A stretch of DNA of 64,000 nt, from positions 1 through 64,000 of IMG/VR virus record IMGVR_UViG_3300005253_000186. One strand, written 5' to 3'. A program made the position numbers and the translations under genes. The notes beneath the pieces are model-generated. The model did not search any database. It saw only the letters and a program-made list of their open reading frames with translations, and was not told the origin of the DNA. This document shows, in pieces, positions 16,481 to 24,822 of the stretch. How positions within the stretch are numbered: position 1 is the stretch's first letter; every line of letters starts with the position of its first letter. Origin of the DNA: a virus.

Positions 16481-18152
16481 GACGTGTGCGTACCTGGACG
16501 ACAAGTCCACACGTATGGACATGAAATCTCCGGCTGATGCGAACGGCATGAAGCCGGAAGACGACGCGATGATGGCTCAGCACGCCCTGACCCATTCAGA
16601 GTGGTGCGAGAAGTACCTGGTCCTGAAGGGGAAGGCGTTCAGCCTGAAACAGAGGCCGTACTTGAGGGCCATCTACAATCGCCTGGGCGGCAGACACAAG
16701 CGCGTGATCCTCAAGGCCGGCCGCCAGGTCGAAAAGAGTACGACGCTCGCTAACAAGATCATCCTGAACAACTGCCGCCGCTCCAGCTTCGCCAGTATGT
16801 ACGTGGCGCCGCGTGGTATGCAGGCCCGGCAGTTCAGTATCGACAGAGTAAAGCCGGTAATTCGGTACTCTCCTTTCGTGGCGACATATATAGACAACAA
16901 CTGTGTCGATCAGGTATTCGACAAGACGTTTAACAACGGGTCTTCGATCTACTTCCGGTCCTGCTATCTGACCCCGGACTCCTGCCGTGGTCTGTCCGGA
17001 GACCAGCTCAACATCGACGAGATCCAGGACATTCTCCCCGAGAACATCCCGGTCATCGAAGAGTGTCTTTCTCACTCCGATTACAAGATCTTCATGTACT
17101 CGGGTACGCCAAAGACCACAGACAACACGATGGAGCACTACTGGGACTTGAGCACCCAGCGAGAGTGGCTGGTTACTTGTAGGCACATGGGATGCCGACA
17201 CGTAAACTTCCTCGACGAGGAATCTCTTGGGGACCGCACCCTGATCTGCAAGAGGTGTGGCAAGGTCATCTATCCGCAAGATGGCAAGTGGTACATTATG
17301 AAGGAGAAAGCCACCTGGGAAGGCTATCGGATTAGCCAGCTCATGGTGCCGTGGGTGAAGATTCACGACCCGACCGGCGAGGAAGAGTCGGTCAAGGATA
17401 AACAGGCTCGGTATTCATCTGCCAGGTTCCACAACGAGGTCCTGGGCCTCCCTTATGATCTTGGCCAGAAGCCGATCACGGAATCCGAGGTCATGGCGTG
17501 CTGCAACCTGAAGCATCCAGAGACCAAGAACCCAATGCCCAACTGCGTCAACCCTGAACCGTGGATGCAGCGTTATCCGTGCTTCGCTGGGATCGACTGG
17601 GGCACAGGCGTAGGCGAGCGCCCAGCGTACACTGTGCTGACCATTGGAGCCTGGTTGTTCCCTGGGAAGTTCTGCGTGTTCTACTGCAAGCGGTTCGAGG
17701 GCAAGGACGCCAACCTGGCCGTACAGCCCGAGATGATCTCGAAGATATGTTCTCGCTACAACGTGAAGCTCATTGGCTCTGACTGGGGCTTCGGTGCCAG
17801 TCAGAATGCTATCCTTCGTGAGACCTGGGGCATCGAGCGGGTCATGGAGTTCCAGTACGTGGGCGACCAGCGCCTGCCTATCAAGTTCGACAAGAACACT
17901 TTGCGCTACACGGTCAACCGCACATCGATCCTCAACGAGATGTTCAGGAAAATCCAGAGGCATGAGTACATGTTCTTTCGTTGGGAGGAGTTTAGTATCT
18001 TCGGCAGAGACATTCTGAACATCAACGTGGAGTACAACGACGCACGCCAGGTGATCCATTACACCCATGGATCGCAGAACCCGGACGACGCCGCACACTC
18101 GATGATCTACGCTGACCTTGCGGCCATGTTCTACGTTGGAAAATACAGATAG
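16452..18152 (+). CDS. terL: Terminase large subunit (ATPase and nuclease)
   Basis: 566 residues, start at 16452 preferred because GGAGAGGA stands 8 bases upstream. ATPase domain: VILKAGRQVEKSTTLAN is the Walker A (here GRQVEKS, with Glu where Gly is more common), LNIDEIQDI the Walker B with catalytic Glu, and FMYSGTPKT a motif III-like segment. A zinc-finger-like insert has CRHMGCRHVN and CKRCGK. Nuclease domain of the RNase H fold: GIDWGTGVGERP (first acidic residue), LIGSDWGFGAS, and NPDDAAHSMIYADL near the C-terminus (acidic cluster). This is the DNA-packaging motor that cuts and translocates the genome. Confidence 0.95.
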   Translation: MGRPVSQALETCAYLDDKSTRMDMKSPADANGMKPEDDAMMAQHALTHSEWCEKYLVLKGKAFSLKQRPYLRAIYNRLGGRHKRVILKAGRQVEKSTTLANKIILNNCRRSSFASMYVAPRGMQARQFSIDRVKPVIRYSPFVATYIDNNCVDQVFDKTFNNGSSIYFRSCYLTPDSCRGLSGDQLNIDEIQDILPENIPVIEECLSHSDYKIFMYSGTPKTTDNTMEHYWDLSTQREWLVTCRHMGCRHVNFLDEESLGDRTLICKRCGKVIYPQDGKWYIMKEKATWEGYRISQLMVPWVKIHDPTGEEESVKDKQARYSSARFHNEVLGLPYDLGQKPITESEVMACCNLKHPETKNPMPNCVNPEPWMQRYPCFAGIDWGTGVGERPAYTVLTIGAWLFPGKFCVFYCKRFEGKDANLAVQPEMISKICSRYNVKLIGSDWGFGASQNAILRETWGIERVMEFQYVGDQRLPIKFDKNTLRYTVNRTSILNEMFRKIQRHEYMFFRWEEFSIFGRDILNINVEYNDARQVIHYTHGSQNPDDAAHSMIYADLAAMFYVGKYR

Positions 18153-18160
18153 GAGAAGCC

Positions 18161-18280
18161 ATGTACGTCATCGCAGGAACACCAAAGGGCTGTGGAGAAG
18201 TCAGTTCGGACGAGATGGCAAAAGTCTACAAGGGACTTCTTAAGATGGTGGAGGCGGAGCCATGGGAGGCGACGGAGTAG
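18161..18280 (+). CDS. Small protein, 39 aa
   Basis: ATG at 18161 with AGGAGAAG seven bases before it; product MYVIAGTPKGCGEVSSDEM to the stop at 18280. It overlaps the next gene by 19 bases. Too short to assign; kept because of the strong ribosome site. Confidence 0.5.
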   Translation: MYVIAGTPKGCGEVSSDEMAKVYKGLLKMVEAEPWEATE

Positions 18281-18492
18281 TATACCGATCCACTGCGAAC
18301 GTCGTGGTCGGAAATGTGAAGATTTACATCGGTGACGAGTTCAAAGTCATCGACGGGAGGTTGTGGTGTGCTACCTCGAAAAAGCCCTACGTCTTCGCGC
18401 TCGACCCGGACAAAGAGTTTCCTTACGACGACTGGAAGAAGATACTGGAGGAGATCGATGACGCACCTGGAGATAGCAAAGAAGGCGGTTGA
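18262..18492 (+). CDS. Unknown small protein, 76 aa
   Basis: Beta-rich N-terminal half (VVYRSTANVVVGNVKIYIG) and a charged helical end. In the packaging operon directly after terL. Function unknown. Confidence 0.55.
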   Translation: MGGDGVVYRSTANVVVGNVKIYIGDEFKVIDGRLWCATSKKPYVFALDPDKEFPYDDWKKILEEIDDAPGDSKEGG

Positions 18493-18826
18493 GAAGTGTG
18501 GTGCGTGCCGAGCGGCGATCCCCCTTGTGATGTGTCCGCGTGCACCGGTGGGCCTCTACGAGAAGATAAAGTTCCACCTTGGGATCAGGCGATTTCTCTG
18601 GGGCCTGGCCCATCTTGATCTCTTCGCCACGTATGAGGCCGCTGGGATATATCACTGTGAAGCCCTGGATCTCGTCGAGCCGCTTGTTACAGGCTATCGC
18701 GGCGTTCAAGACCAGATCCCAATCTGGGAGAATGGGTACGAGGACGTGTGGTACGACCTGACAGACGAGCTGGACGACGAGGAGGGGGACGGTGAGGATA
18801 ACCCTGACGAGATACCAGGTAATTGA
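18458..18826 (+). CDS. Unknown protein with Cys residues, 122 aa
   Basis: Start at 18458 (MTHLEIAKKAVEKCGACR) follows GGAGGAGATC. A CxxC-like pair (CGAC) near residue 15 and another Cys later might bind metal. Overlaps both neighbours. Function unknown. Confidence 0.55.
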   Translation: MTHLEIAKKAVEKCGACRAAIPLVMCPRAPVGLYEKIKFHLGIRRFLWGLAHLDLFATYEAAGIYHCEALDLVEPLVTGYRGVQDQIPIWENGYEDVWYDLTDELDDEEGDGEDNPDEIPGN

Positions 18827-19409
18827 GGCCAGGAGCTTCGGCCGAGCCAGGTGCGGCGCCAAGCCTCAGGATATTCGCTTCAACGACAGCGGGTATCACG
18901 ACGAAACGGACAGGGCCTATCCACATATAGTCGGCATGGCCTCCGAGATAGCCTACTCGAGAGTCACGGGCAAGCCGTTTGATAGGACAATTAAAAAGGC
19001 CGGCGATTCGTATGACTTTCCGGGAAACATCGAGGTCAAGTCCTCGATGTTCATGGGCAAAGATGTTGAACTCAAGATCAAGATCAGGGAATACTCCAAG
19101 AAGAATCCGGTTAAGTATGTCCTGTGCAGGGTGAGCAAGGACTTGAAGACCGTTGAGATTCTGGGCGAGATAACCAGAGAACAGTTCGACAAGGTCAAGC
19201 GAAAGAAGAACTATGGACACCAAGATAATTGGGTATGCGGAATTGATGATCTGACGCCTGTCAAGATGGCCGGCACTCCTGAGGTGCGCCTGAGAGAAGC
19301 GGACTATGCATGGATGACGGCCGGCGAAGAATGGGGGGCCGGTGGACCTTTGTATGCGAAATGGAAGCAACTCTTGAGGGAGTCCAGGGCTAAAAAAGAG
19401 GGCGGCTAG
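18792..19409 (+). CDS. PD-(D/E)XK-like nuclease
   Basis: GTG start at 18792 after GGAGGGGGAC. In the 205-residue protein, GMASEIAYSRVTGK (conserved Glu helix) is followed by SYDFPGNIEVKSS, where Asp, then E-x-K, give the D...ExK pattern of PD-(D/E)XK nucleases. The segment KNPVKYVLCRV continues the expected strand. Length and position (end of the packaging operon) fit a Holliday-junction- or restriction-type nuclease; the exact role is unknown. It converges with the minus-strand gene at 19406 with overlapping stops. Confidence 0.6.
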   Translation: MRITLTRYQVIEARSFGRARCGAKPQDIRFNDSGYHDETDRAYPHIVGMASEIAYSRVTGKPFDRTIKKAGDSYDFPGNIEVKSSMFMGKDVELKIKIREYSKKNPVKYVLCRVSKDLKTVEILGEITREQFDKVKRKKNYGHQDNWVCGIDDLTPVKMAGTPEVRLREADYAWMTAGEEWGAGGPLYAKWKQLLRESRAKKEGG

Positions 19410-19738
19410 CCCTCCTCTCCTTGCGATAGCAGACCATCGGCCTCCTTGATGGTCTCTCTCTCACAGTCGAGAATTTTCTCAACGAGCTTGCGCCGCACAT
19501 GAGGCGAGCATAGCTGTCCCTGGATTCTCTTGAGAAGACTGGCTTTGGCCGACAGGATCATCTGATTCCCGTGTTGATTGACGCAGTCCTGGATCGATCC
19601 GTTGACTAGGTCGTGAATATAGTTGTTGAGTTCGTTTTCTGGTTGGCCACGGCCACGGGCCCACTTAAGTGCCTTTACAAAAGCTTCTAAGTATTTGACT
19701 CTTTCTCGCAGTGCTTCCGTTTCCTCGTCTGCTGCCAT
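19406..19738 (-). CDS. Coiled-coil protein, 110 aa
   Basis: Charged, heptad-like (EETEALRERVKYLEAFVKAL at the start; LVEKILDCERETIKEADGLL near the end). Its stop overlaps that of the + strand nuclease gene. Function unknown. Confidence 0.55.
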   Translation of the reverse strand: MAADEETEALRERVKYLEAFVKALKWARGRGQPENELNNYIHDLVNGSIQDCVNQHGNQMILSAKASLLKRIQGQLCSPHVRRKLVEKILDCERETIKEADGLLSQGEEG

Positions 19739-19744
19739 AAGATG

Positions 19745-20149
19745 TTATCCCTCCACAAATACGCCTCCCTCAGGAAAGTTGGTGCCGATCTCTTTTTCAT
19801 ATGACGAAATCTGCTGAGATCCAGACCATTTGGTCAGAACCTTTTCTACTTTTGCGGAATTGAAATTCTTGCAGGAGAGCATCTCAAAGAAGAACCACCG
19901 CGCCTCTGGGTAGGTGTGGATCACCACGTGGCTTTCGCACAAGAGTGCGACTCCGGATATTCCTGGTCCTTTTCCAGCATCCCTGGGTGGCTCCTCTGCG
20001 ACATACGGGCCCGCCAGAAGAGACATGCCGGCCGCCTTGATGGTCTTAGTGAGCAGGCTCTTGACCTTATCCTCGTCTCCAAGCACCTCTGCATTACGGC
20101 AGCAGGCGCCTTCGATCTGGAGCTGGATCCCATATGGTTCTGCGTCCAT
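19745..20149 (-). CDS. speH: S-adenosylmethionine decarboxylase proenzyme
   Basis: 134 residues, close to the single-subunit bacterial/archaeal type. The processing site is visible as LLCESHVVIHTYPEARW: the proenzyme is cut at the Glu-Ser bond to make the pyruvoyl group, and H after S together with HTYPE matches the family (usually ESHISIHTWPE). FFFEMLSCKNF follows, with the catalytic-site Cys in the expected place. The enzyme makes decarboxylated AdoMet, the aminopropyl donor for spermidine. GGAGGG precedes the ATG. A SpeE-like protein at 3277 may complete the route, but that gene is not clearly an aminopropyltransferase. Confidence 0.9.
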   Translation of the reverse strand: MDAEPYGIQLQIEGACCRNAEVLGDEDKVKSLLTKTIKAAGMSLLAGPYVAEEPPRDAGKGPGISGVALLCESHVVIHTYPEARWFFFEMLSCKNFNSAKVEKVLTKWSGSQQISSYEKEIGTNFPEGGVFVEG

Positions 20150-20181
20150 AGGCTTTGCCCTCCGTCCGCTTCGACTCGATG

Positions 20182-20592
20182 TTATCGAATCTTTTTGGAT
20201 GAGTCAATCTTCTTCCGCTTGGTCTTCACTCCATGCCGTTTTGGTCGGCCTCGCGGACCGGTCTTCCTTTTTCTCAAGTGGTGCGGCTTGGCCATCTTGT
20301 CAACCTTTGCTTTGGCGCTGCTGGCATTTGCCATGTCTTCCAGCATCTGTCGTCGTTCCTGCTCCAGCTTCTTGGGGTCGATCCCCAGGAACTCGAAGAT
20401 CAGATCATCAATCCTTTCAATGCATGGAGTCCAGAAATCGTTCTCGCCCTCCATACGGGCGAACTCGTAGCGCCTCCCTTTTCTCTCGCCAGCGATCCAC
20501 TCCATGAAGTGCAAGAGCGCCCTGTATTCGGTGTCCTGTTCGCTCAGCCTCGTGGCCATGGGGTACTTCTTAATGTCTCTAGCTGTCGCCAT
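20182..20592 (-). CDS. Unknown protein, basic C-terminus, 136 aa
   Basis: Starts MATARDIKKYPMATRLSEQD. A helical middle (RIDDLIFEFLGIDPKKLEQE) and a strongly basic end (GPRGRPKRHGVKTKRKKIDS). Function unknown; probably nucleic-acid binding from its charge. Confidence 0.55.
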   Translation of the reverse strand: MATARDIKKYPMATRLSEQDTEYRALLHFMEWIAGERKGRRYEFARMEGENDFWTPCIERIDDLIFEFLGIDPKKLEQERRQMLEDMANASSAKAKVDKMAKPHHLRKRKTGPRGRPKRHGVKTKRKKIDSSKKIR

Positions 20593-20656
20593 CTTTCAGC
20601 TCCTTTCTGATGAATTCCTTCAGGCCTTCGAACAACTTTACATCGCCAGTTTTCAC
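20579..20656 (-). CDS. Very small peptide, 25 aa (GTG start)
   Basis: GTG at 20656 with GAGGGAAAC upstream; peptide MKTGDVKLFEGLKEFIRKEL... ends at TAG 20579, overlapping the start of the next gene. Amphipathic helix likely. Low confidence because of its size. Confidence 0.3.
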   Translation of the reverse strand: MKTGDVKLFEGLKEFIRKELKDGDS

Positions 20657-20663
20657 GTTTCCC

Positions 20664-20906
20664 TCAACGATCTTTAATCAGCTCGCTCAGCAGGCCATGC
20701 TCTTTGAGCACCTCACAACTATCGCAGATCTTGTACACAAAATTACGATGGCCTTCGGGCAGCGTGATGATGTGACCGTCACAGCCTTTGCAGTAGTAGT
20801 ACATGGAGCTCCCGGCAGGCAACGAGCTGTTGTCTATTCGCTCCTCGTTCCGGTTGGCGAGCTTCCTTCGGACAAACATGCGGCAGCATACCGCCAGATC
20901 AGGCAT
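20664..20906 (-). CDS. Zinc-ribbon protein, 80 aa
   Basis: Start at 20906 (MPDLAVCCRMFVRRK) follows GAGGAG. YYCKGCDGHIIT and YKICDSCEVL supply two CxxC knuckles. Overlaps the end of the NADAR gene by 8 bases. Function unknown. Confidence 0.6.
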   Translation of the reverse strand: MPDLAVCCRMFVRRKLANRNEERIDNSSLPAGSSMYYYCKGCDGHIITLPEGHRNFVYKICDSCEVLKEHGLLSELIKDR

Positions 20907-21357
20907 CTCGAATCTCCTCAAGTTCAACCCTGACCTTCATCAGGATTCGGCCCAGGTGGTTGTAGCCGGGGTAGTCACACGATGACGAACCACATGTACA
21001 GTTACCCCAGAAGTTGTCGTGCCACCGGTTAGTTTCAACTATCTCGGCGTCTTCGGTAGCCAATAGCTTTCTCGTGAGGGATGAGTTTCCGGCGAACTTG
21101 GAGTGGACGATCCTGTCCATGATGCCGAGCTTGACCTGGTCCCAATCGTTCCGCAAGGTGATCTTCTTGCCGACCTTCTTGGATGCGCCTGGCGTCAGGC
21201 ATAGCTGGATCATGGTCTTCTCGTCCTTGTCATGCGTCTTGGCCGCTTGGTACGCATGCTCAGAGGTTTCCCACGTGACGCCGTCGTATTTGACCCGGTG
21301 GCCCGAGAAATTGGACAGGAAGTTGTACTTTCCCCTGAAGTTCTCAATGGTATCCAT
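20899..21357 (-). CDS. NADAR-domain protein (YbiA-like N-glycosidase family)
   Basis: 152 residues covering the whole domain. The N-terminal YNFLSNFSGHRVKYDG and TSEHAYQAAK match the family signature; further on KITLRNDWDQVKLGIM, VHSKFAGNSSL, LLATEDAEIVE, and NHLGRILMKVR follow in the usual order. A short insert CTCGSSSCDYPG adds two CxC-like pairs. NADAR proteins act on ADP-ribosyl bonds, in riboflavin pathway side reactions and, in some cases, in reversing DNA guanine ADP-ribosylation. A counter-defence role is therefore plausible but inferred. Confidence 0.85.
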   Translation of the reverse strand: MDTIENFRGKYNFLSNFSGHRVKYDGVTWETSEHAYQAAKTHDKDEKTMIQLCLTPGASKKVGKKITLRNDWDQVKLGIMDRIVHSKFAGNSSLTRKLLATEDAEIVETNRWHDNFWGNCTCGSSSCDYPGYNHLGRILMKVRVELEEIRDA

Positions 21358-21368
21358 CTTTCTATCCC

Positions 21369-21779
21369 TCAGATCGTGTAGGCGGTTGAATAGAACTCCG
21401 TGGGCTTCTTGGTCTTGACTCTGATCACGTCGAAGAGCTTGCTCATGATGTTGAGCTCTGGAAGGAGATTGCTCATTTCTTCGCTGTAATAGATCTGACG
21501 TGTGATGATGATGCCTTCTTTCTCGTTTCCGTAATACTCGTCGGAATCACACGCCCAGCAGTAGTTGAAGACGACTTCTTCAATCAAGATTTGCCCTTGA
21601 CAGCGTTCGGGAAGGGGGCCGCCCTTGGTATTGAAGGTTATTATCCCTTCCATCTCGCCAGGTGTGACGATGATACCAGAGGCCTTCAATTCATCTTTTA
21701 CCCTAGAAATCCAGTCCTTGGCGTACTCCTCGTCGCACTGGATCTCGATGTTGAAACAGGGCCCTATGCCCATTATCAT
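21369..21779 (-). CDS. Unknown protein, 136 aa
   Basis: Alternating strand-like segments (FNIEIQCDEEYAKDW, GQILIEEVVFNYCWACDSDEYYG). ATGA overlap with the next gene. One CxxC pair (CWAC). Function unknown. Confidence 0.55.
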   Translation of the reverse strand: MIMGIGPCFNIEIQCDEEYAKDWISRVKDELKASGIIVTPGEMEGIITFNTKGGPLPERCQGQILIEEVVFNYCWACDSDEYYGNEKEGIIITRQIYYSEEMSNLLPELNIMSKLFDVIRVKTKKPTEFYSTAYTI

Positions 21780-22441
21780 ACCCTCCTTAGGTTCAGCGTC
21801 GGTCTCGAATCGTACCCCTCGATCTTCAGCTCAAGATTGGAAATTTCCTTTCCCGACAAGAACATAGAGATGACCCTCGTGGCCTCGGCAGGGCGGCCAT
21901 TAAACAAGAAACTCATGCTGACCCTGGTCTTCTCGGGTTCCATCTCGGAGGCATCGTCATTATCATCCTTCTTTGCCATCGGAAACTCCTTGTCAATCGA
22001 TCTCTTCGCGCCATCCAGAGAGTCCCATGCGCGGACATTTTTGCGCGTCTTTGTCCTGAGAGAGGTCCAGTTATCCTTCTTCCCGCCGACGTTCTCCTTG
22101 GCGTAGAATTTCTTTACCTTCGCCGCTCCGCATCGCTGAATGATGAAGCGATCATCGGATCGTATCCAGGTTAGTTTTAGAAAAGCATCTTCTTTCCAGT
22201 GGTCTTCCTGTCCCATCGGAAACTCCTTGTCGATTGCCTTCATGGCGTTGTGATGGGTCATCCATCTCCGCCGGACGCCAGGCTGCCCTTTCACGTCTAG
22301 GCTTGCCATCGGAGTATTTCCCTTAATTCTCCTCCTGGCTTTAGCCACCTTTAGGTCGCCACCCGTGTCTACCCATTCGACGAAGAATTCTTTATCCTTC
22401 CTTATCCATCCGCCGATGATCGGTTTCCAGTCAGCCTTCAT
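21776..22441 (-). CDS. Protein with an internal duplication, 221 aa
   Basis: Two copies of a unit that starts with a W and basic stretch and ends in KAIDKEFPMG (about residue 75) and RSIDKEFPMA (about residue 150) can be seen. A beta-rich C-terminal part follows (VSMSFLFNGRPAEATRVIS). The repeated unit has no match I recognise. ATGA overlap with both neighbours. Confidence 0.6.
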   Translation of the reverse strand: MKADWKPIIGGWIRKDKEFFVEWVDTGGDLKVAKARRRIKGNTPMASLDVKGQPGVRRRWMTHHNAMKAIDKEFPMGQEDHWKEDAFLKLTWIRSDDRFIIQRCGAAKVKKFYAKENVGGKKDNWTSLRTKTRKNVRAWDSLDGAKRSIDKEFPMAKKDDNDDASEMEPEKTRVSMSFLFNGRPAEATRVISMFLSGKEISNLELKIEGYDSRPTLNLRRV

Positions 22442-22806
22442 CGCGCCCTCCTAGTTTGCTCCACGAGCTCGTCTCGGCACTGCCGGCAGAGGCGCCACTC
22501 AAGAGATTGTCCGAGGTGAATGACCCAAACGTACCGGACCCTTCGGCTACAGCCATTGCACCCGCCTGCTTGAATGGCGTCGGACTCGATTGCGACCATC
22601 CGGCGCCCTTCCTCGTCTGCACCAGGACGGATTGGGCCGGCCGTCTCGTTCCATGACTCGATCGCTCCCTCCTTGGTCTTGCGGGACGGCCCATGCGCCC
22701 AGCAATCACGGCACCACACCTGGTACTCATTCTTGCCCTCGAGGTTGGTACAGGCCACAGATATATCTCCGCCACCAGGACAATGCGGACACAGTTCGAT
22801 CTTCAT
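22438..22806 (-). CDS. Lar-like zinc-ribbon protein (restriction-alleviation family) with second ribbon
   Basis: The N-terminal half (ELCPHCPGGG, then VWCRDCWAHGP, then EGAIESWN) is the pattern of Lar-type proteins: two CxxC pairs, a G-P, and a helix ending in A-x3-WN. Rac-prophage Lar eases type I restriction. The C-terminal half adds CNGC and CRQC, a second ribbon. An anti-restriction role is suggested by the family but unproven; many phages carry Lar-like proteins of unknown role. ATGA overlap with the gene at 22803. Confidence 0.65.
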   Translation of the reverse strand: MKIELCPHCPGGGDISVACTNLEGKNEYQVWCRDCWAHGPSRKTKEGAIESWNETAGPIRPGADEEGRRMVAIESDAIQAGGCNGCSRRVRYVWVIHLGQSLEWRLCRQCRDELVEQTRRAR

Positions 22807-23456
22807 TTCTTCCTCCTTGGAGACTTTTTGGCGGCTTTACGCAAGCTGTCAGCGTAGAGCTGGCTGTCCATCGGAATCATGGCGCCCAGTTTCAGTTCCC
22901 TCATCCTTTCATATACCTCAATAGAGTGACCATCGAGATGCTTAGGTGAGATGTGGGCGACGTAGTGAAGCTCCATCGGAGTCATGTGCGTGCAGATGCG
23001 AGAATCATCAAACAGTTCAGAGAGGAATAGAGGAAGCCACGGAGTTTCCCAGTCCAAGAATATAAGCTTTTCGTTCTCCCTTTTGGGCTGTTCGATTTTG
23101 AATATGGGATCTTCCAGCATCTTCCAACTGCCTTCATCGTACTCGTCTGAATCCGCCGGTCCGCTCCACATATGCGGCTTCTTATCTTCAAAGACCCACC
23201 GAGTCGGATCAAAGATTGTGCCCTTGTACTCGACCCAGCCATGCCGATGGAACAAGATATTGGGGCGCTCCACGTTGGAACCGTGGTATTTGCCGTAAAC
23301 GGCTCTTGCGCCATTGCCGATCATCTTCGCCATAAGTACGGATACAACGTAGCACTTTCCCATCATAGTGGCGTAGACCTGCCTCCTCTTTGGAATATTT
23401 CTCTTCTCGCAGTACTCGGTGAGCACCTCTCTAAGGGTTGGGATCTTTACTGGCAC
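22803..23456 (-). CDS. Possible transglutaminase-like cysteine protein
   Basis: GTG start at 23456 after GGGAGGAAG. In the 217-residue protein, GKCYVVSVLMAKMIGNGARAV (Cys at the start of a helix) is followed about 40 residues later by HGWVEYKGTIFDPTRW, i.e. Cys, His, Asp in the order of a transglutaminase-fold triad. This is inference from spacing only; no family was clearly recognised. The end is basic. Confidence 0.4.
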   Translation of the reverse strand: MPVKIPTLREVLTEYCEKRNIPKRRQVYATMMGKCYVVSVLMAKMIGNGARAVYGKYHGSNVERPNILFHRHGWVEYKGTIFDPTRWVFEDKKPHMWSGPADSDEYDEGSWKMLEDPIFKIEQPKRENEKLIFLDWETPWLPLFLSELFDDSRICTHMTPMELHYVAHISPKHLDGHSIEVYERMRELKLGAMIPMDSQLYADSLRKAAKKSPRRKK

Positions 23457-23643
23457 GTTCTTCCTCCCTTTTCTTCATCTCCATCTCGGCCAGAGCATTG
23501 CCGAGCGACCACGCCTGCTTGGCGATCTTCTTCTCTGGCTCTGCGTAGTTGATGTACGGACTCTTGTCCCCCAGGGTTCCGGTGATGATTGCCTTGATGA
23601 ACTCAACCCGCATCTGCCTCTTGGTCAAATCTTCGTGCGCCAT
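23431..23643 (-). CDS. Unknown small protein, 70 aa
   Basis: Starts MAHEDLTKRQMRVEFIKAI, helical throughout, overlapping the next gene's GTG by 26 bases. Function unknown. Confidence 0.55.
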   Translation of the reverse strand: MAHEDLTKRQMRVEFIKAIITGTLGDKSPYINYAEPEKKIAKQAWSLGNALAEMEMKKREEERASKDPNP

Positions 23644-23660
23644 GATCTCTCCATGTAAAA

Positions 23661-23685
23661 AGACGGGCCGTGATTAAGCCCGCCT
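23661..23685 (-). terminator. Intrinsic terminator
   Basis: AGGCGGGC and GGCCCGTCT-type stem (GCCCGCCT pairing with AGACGGGC) followed on the minus strand by TTTTT, downstream of the gene ending at 23701. Confidence 0.65.
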
Positions 23686-23700
23686 AAGGAACTTGTCCGA

Positions 23701-24123
23701 TCAGCCATCCAGGACCGCAGGAGAACGTACATTCATGCCCTTCCTGCGCCTCTCCATGTACCCATTTTGGCACGAATGGCATCTCGTTGGAAAATTCAGG
23801 AGCTTCCTGTCGAACCACTCCATATATTCTGGATATTCCGGTTCTGGCGGCAGTAGGCCCCCACATTCTTTGCAGGGCAGAGACCCGACAAATTTCGCGA
23901 TCAGCTTCCTGACTCTCACCTGTAGCCTCCGGACCTTGTAATTTCCCATCCGGTATATGGTCGAGCGGGATACCCCAATCCTCTCAGCCATGGAGATCGC
24001 GTTGACTCCACTGTCTTCCCGATACTTCTTGATCAGTTGACACAAATACCATACATGATTCGAGACTTGCTTCTCTCCGCTTTCTTTCGCACTTCTCCTG
24101 TATCGATCATATTTCGTTTTCAT
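23701..24123 (-). CDS. HTH regulator with C-terminal zinc ribbon
   Basis: Start at 24123 after CAGGAGATCATC. ISMAERIGVSRSTIYRMG near residue 43 is a helix-turn-helix. CKECGGLLPP and CHSCQNGY later supply two CxxC pairs. 140 residues. Probably a small DNA-binding regulator; the gene stands alone with its own terminator and, upstream, a 230-base gap containing repeated CTGACAGG words in direct and inverted form. Confidence 0.65.
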   Translation of the reverse strand: MKTKYDRYRRSAKESGEKQVSNHVWYLCQLIKKYREDSGVNAISMAERIGVSRSTIYRMGNYKVRRLQVRVRKLIAKFVGSLPCKECGGLLPPEPEYPEYMEWFDRKLLNFPTRCHSCQNGYMERRRKGMNVRSPAVLDG

Positions 24124-24353
24124 GATGATCTCCTGGACTATAGGAACTGACAGGCGGCCGGATTCCACCACCCGGACCGAAGAGGGCTTACAGGTGCAAT
24201 GGTCGACAGACCGCCCATGCCCCATCTACCAACGCCACATCCTCCACCTGGGGTGGTGTGGACTTGGGCCAGCTTTCGCTGGACGCCAGAGGTCCACCCC
24301 GTGATTCCCCATGCCCAACCTACGCGCTGCCGCGCCGCGCCTGTCAGTGCCTG

Positions 24354-24731
24354 TCAGTCCACTTCAATGGTGATGCTCATCCTTCCGAATGACAGTTTGA
24401 GCGGCGGAGTGGTCGAGCTGCCCGTGTCCAGACCCAGGGCCTCCTCGACCTCTCTCATGTTGGGCAACTCCACGGGCTCCGGCGATCTTGCCTGTCGGCG
24501 GACCGGCTTCCTGGGCGCACTGCTGCCGTTGCCGCCGAGCAACTTGAGTAGCTTCTTGTGCGTCCTGTCATGGAGGCGCTTCGACTTGTTCTTTTCCAGA
24601 TTGACGATGACTCCGCCAGAGATGCCCATCTTCTCTGACAGTTCATTGACGCTCATGCCCTTGTTCTCGCGGAGCTTCCTTAGGCGAACGCCTATGTCCC
24701 GAAGTTCCGACTTGACTGATGTTCCCTTCAT
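24354..24731 (-). CDS. XRE-family (Cro/CI-type) HTH protein
   Basis: Residues 10-45 read IGVRLRKLRENKGMSVNELSEKMG, then GVIVNLEKNKSKRL, the standard XRE pattern (helix, turn, recognition helix). A proline- and serine-rich linker and a beta-type end follow. 125 residues. A GGTATAAG element lies 48 bases upstream. Likely a transcription repressor; the target is unknown, with the CTGACAGG repeats in the gap at 24124-24353 as candidates. Confidence 0.75.
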   Translation of the reverse strand: MKGTSVKSELRDIGVRLRKLRENKGMSVNELSEKMGISGGVIVNLEKNKSKRLHDRTHKKLLKLLGGNGSSAPRKPVRRQARSPEPVELPNMREVEEALGLDTGSSTTPPLKLSFGRMSITIEVD

Positions 24732-24778
24732 GGTTCTTCCCTCCTGGTGGGTGAGAAATACGAAACAACTCTAGTCTT

Positions 24779-24786
24779 CTTATACC
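24779..24786 (-). promoter_or_regulatory. Putative phage promoter element GGTATAAG
   Basis: ACGGTATAAGAAGAC, 48 bases upstream of the XRE gene start at 24731 and immediately after the T-run of the terminator at 24799-24822. Confidence 0.65.
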
Positions 24787-24798
24787 GTAAAGCTAAAA

Positions 24799-24822
24799 GG
24801 GAGAGGCAGACGACCCTCTCCC
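24799..24822 (-). terminator. Intrinsic terminator
   Basis: GGGAGAGG pairs with CCTCTCCC and is followed on the minus strand by TTTTAG. It ends the transcript of 24920-25501. Confidence 0.75.
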
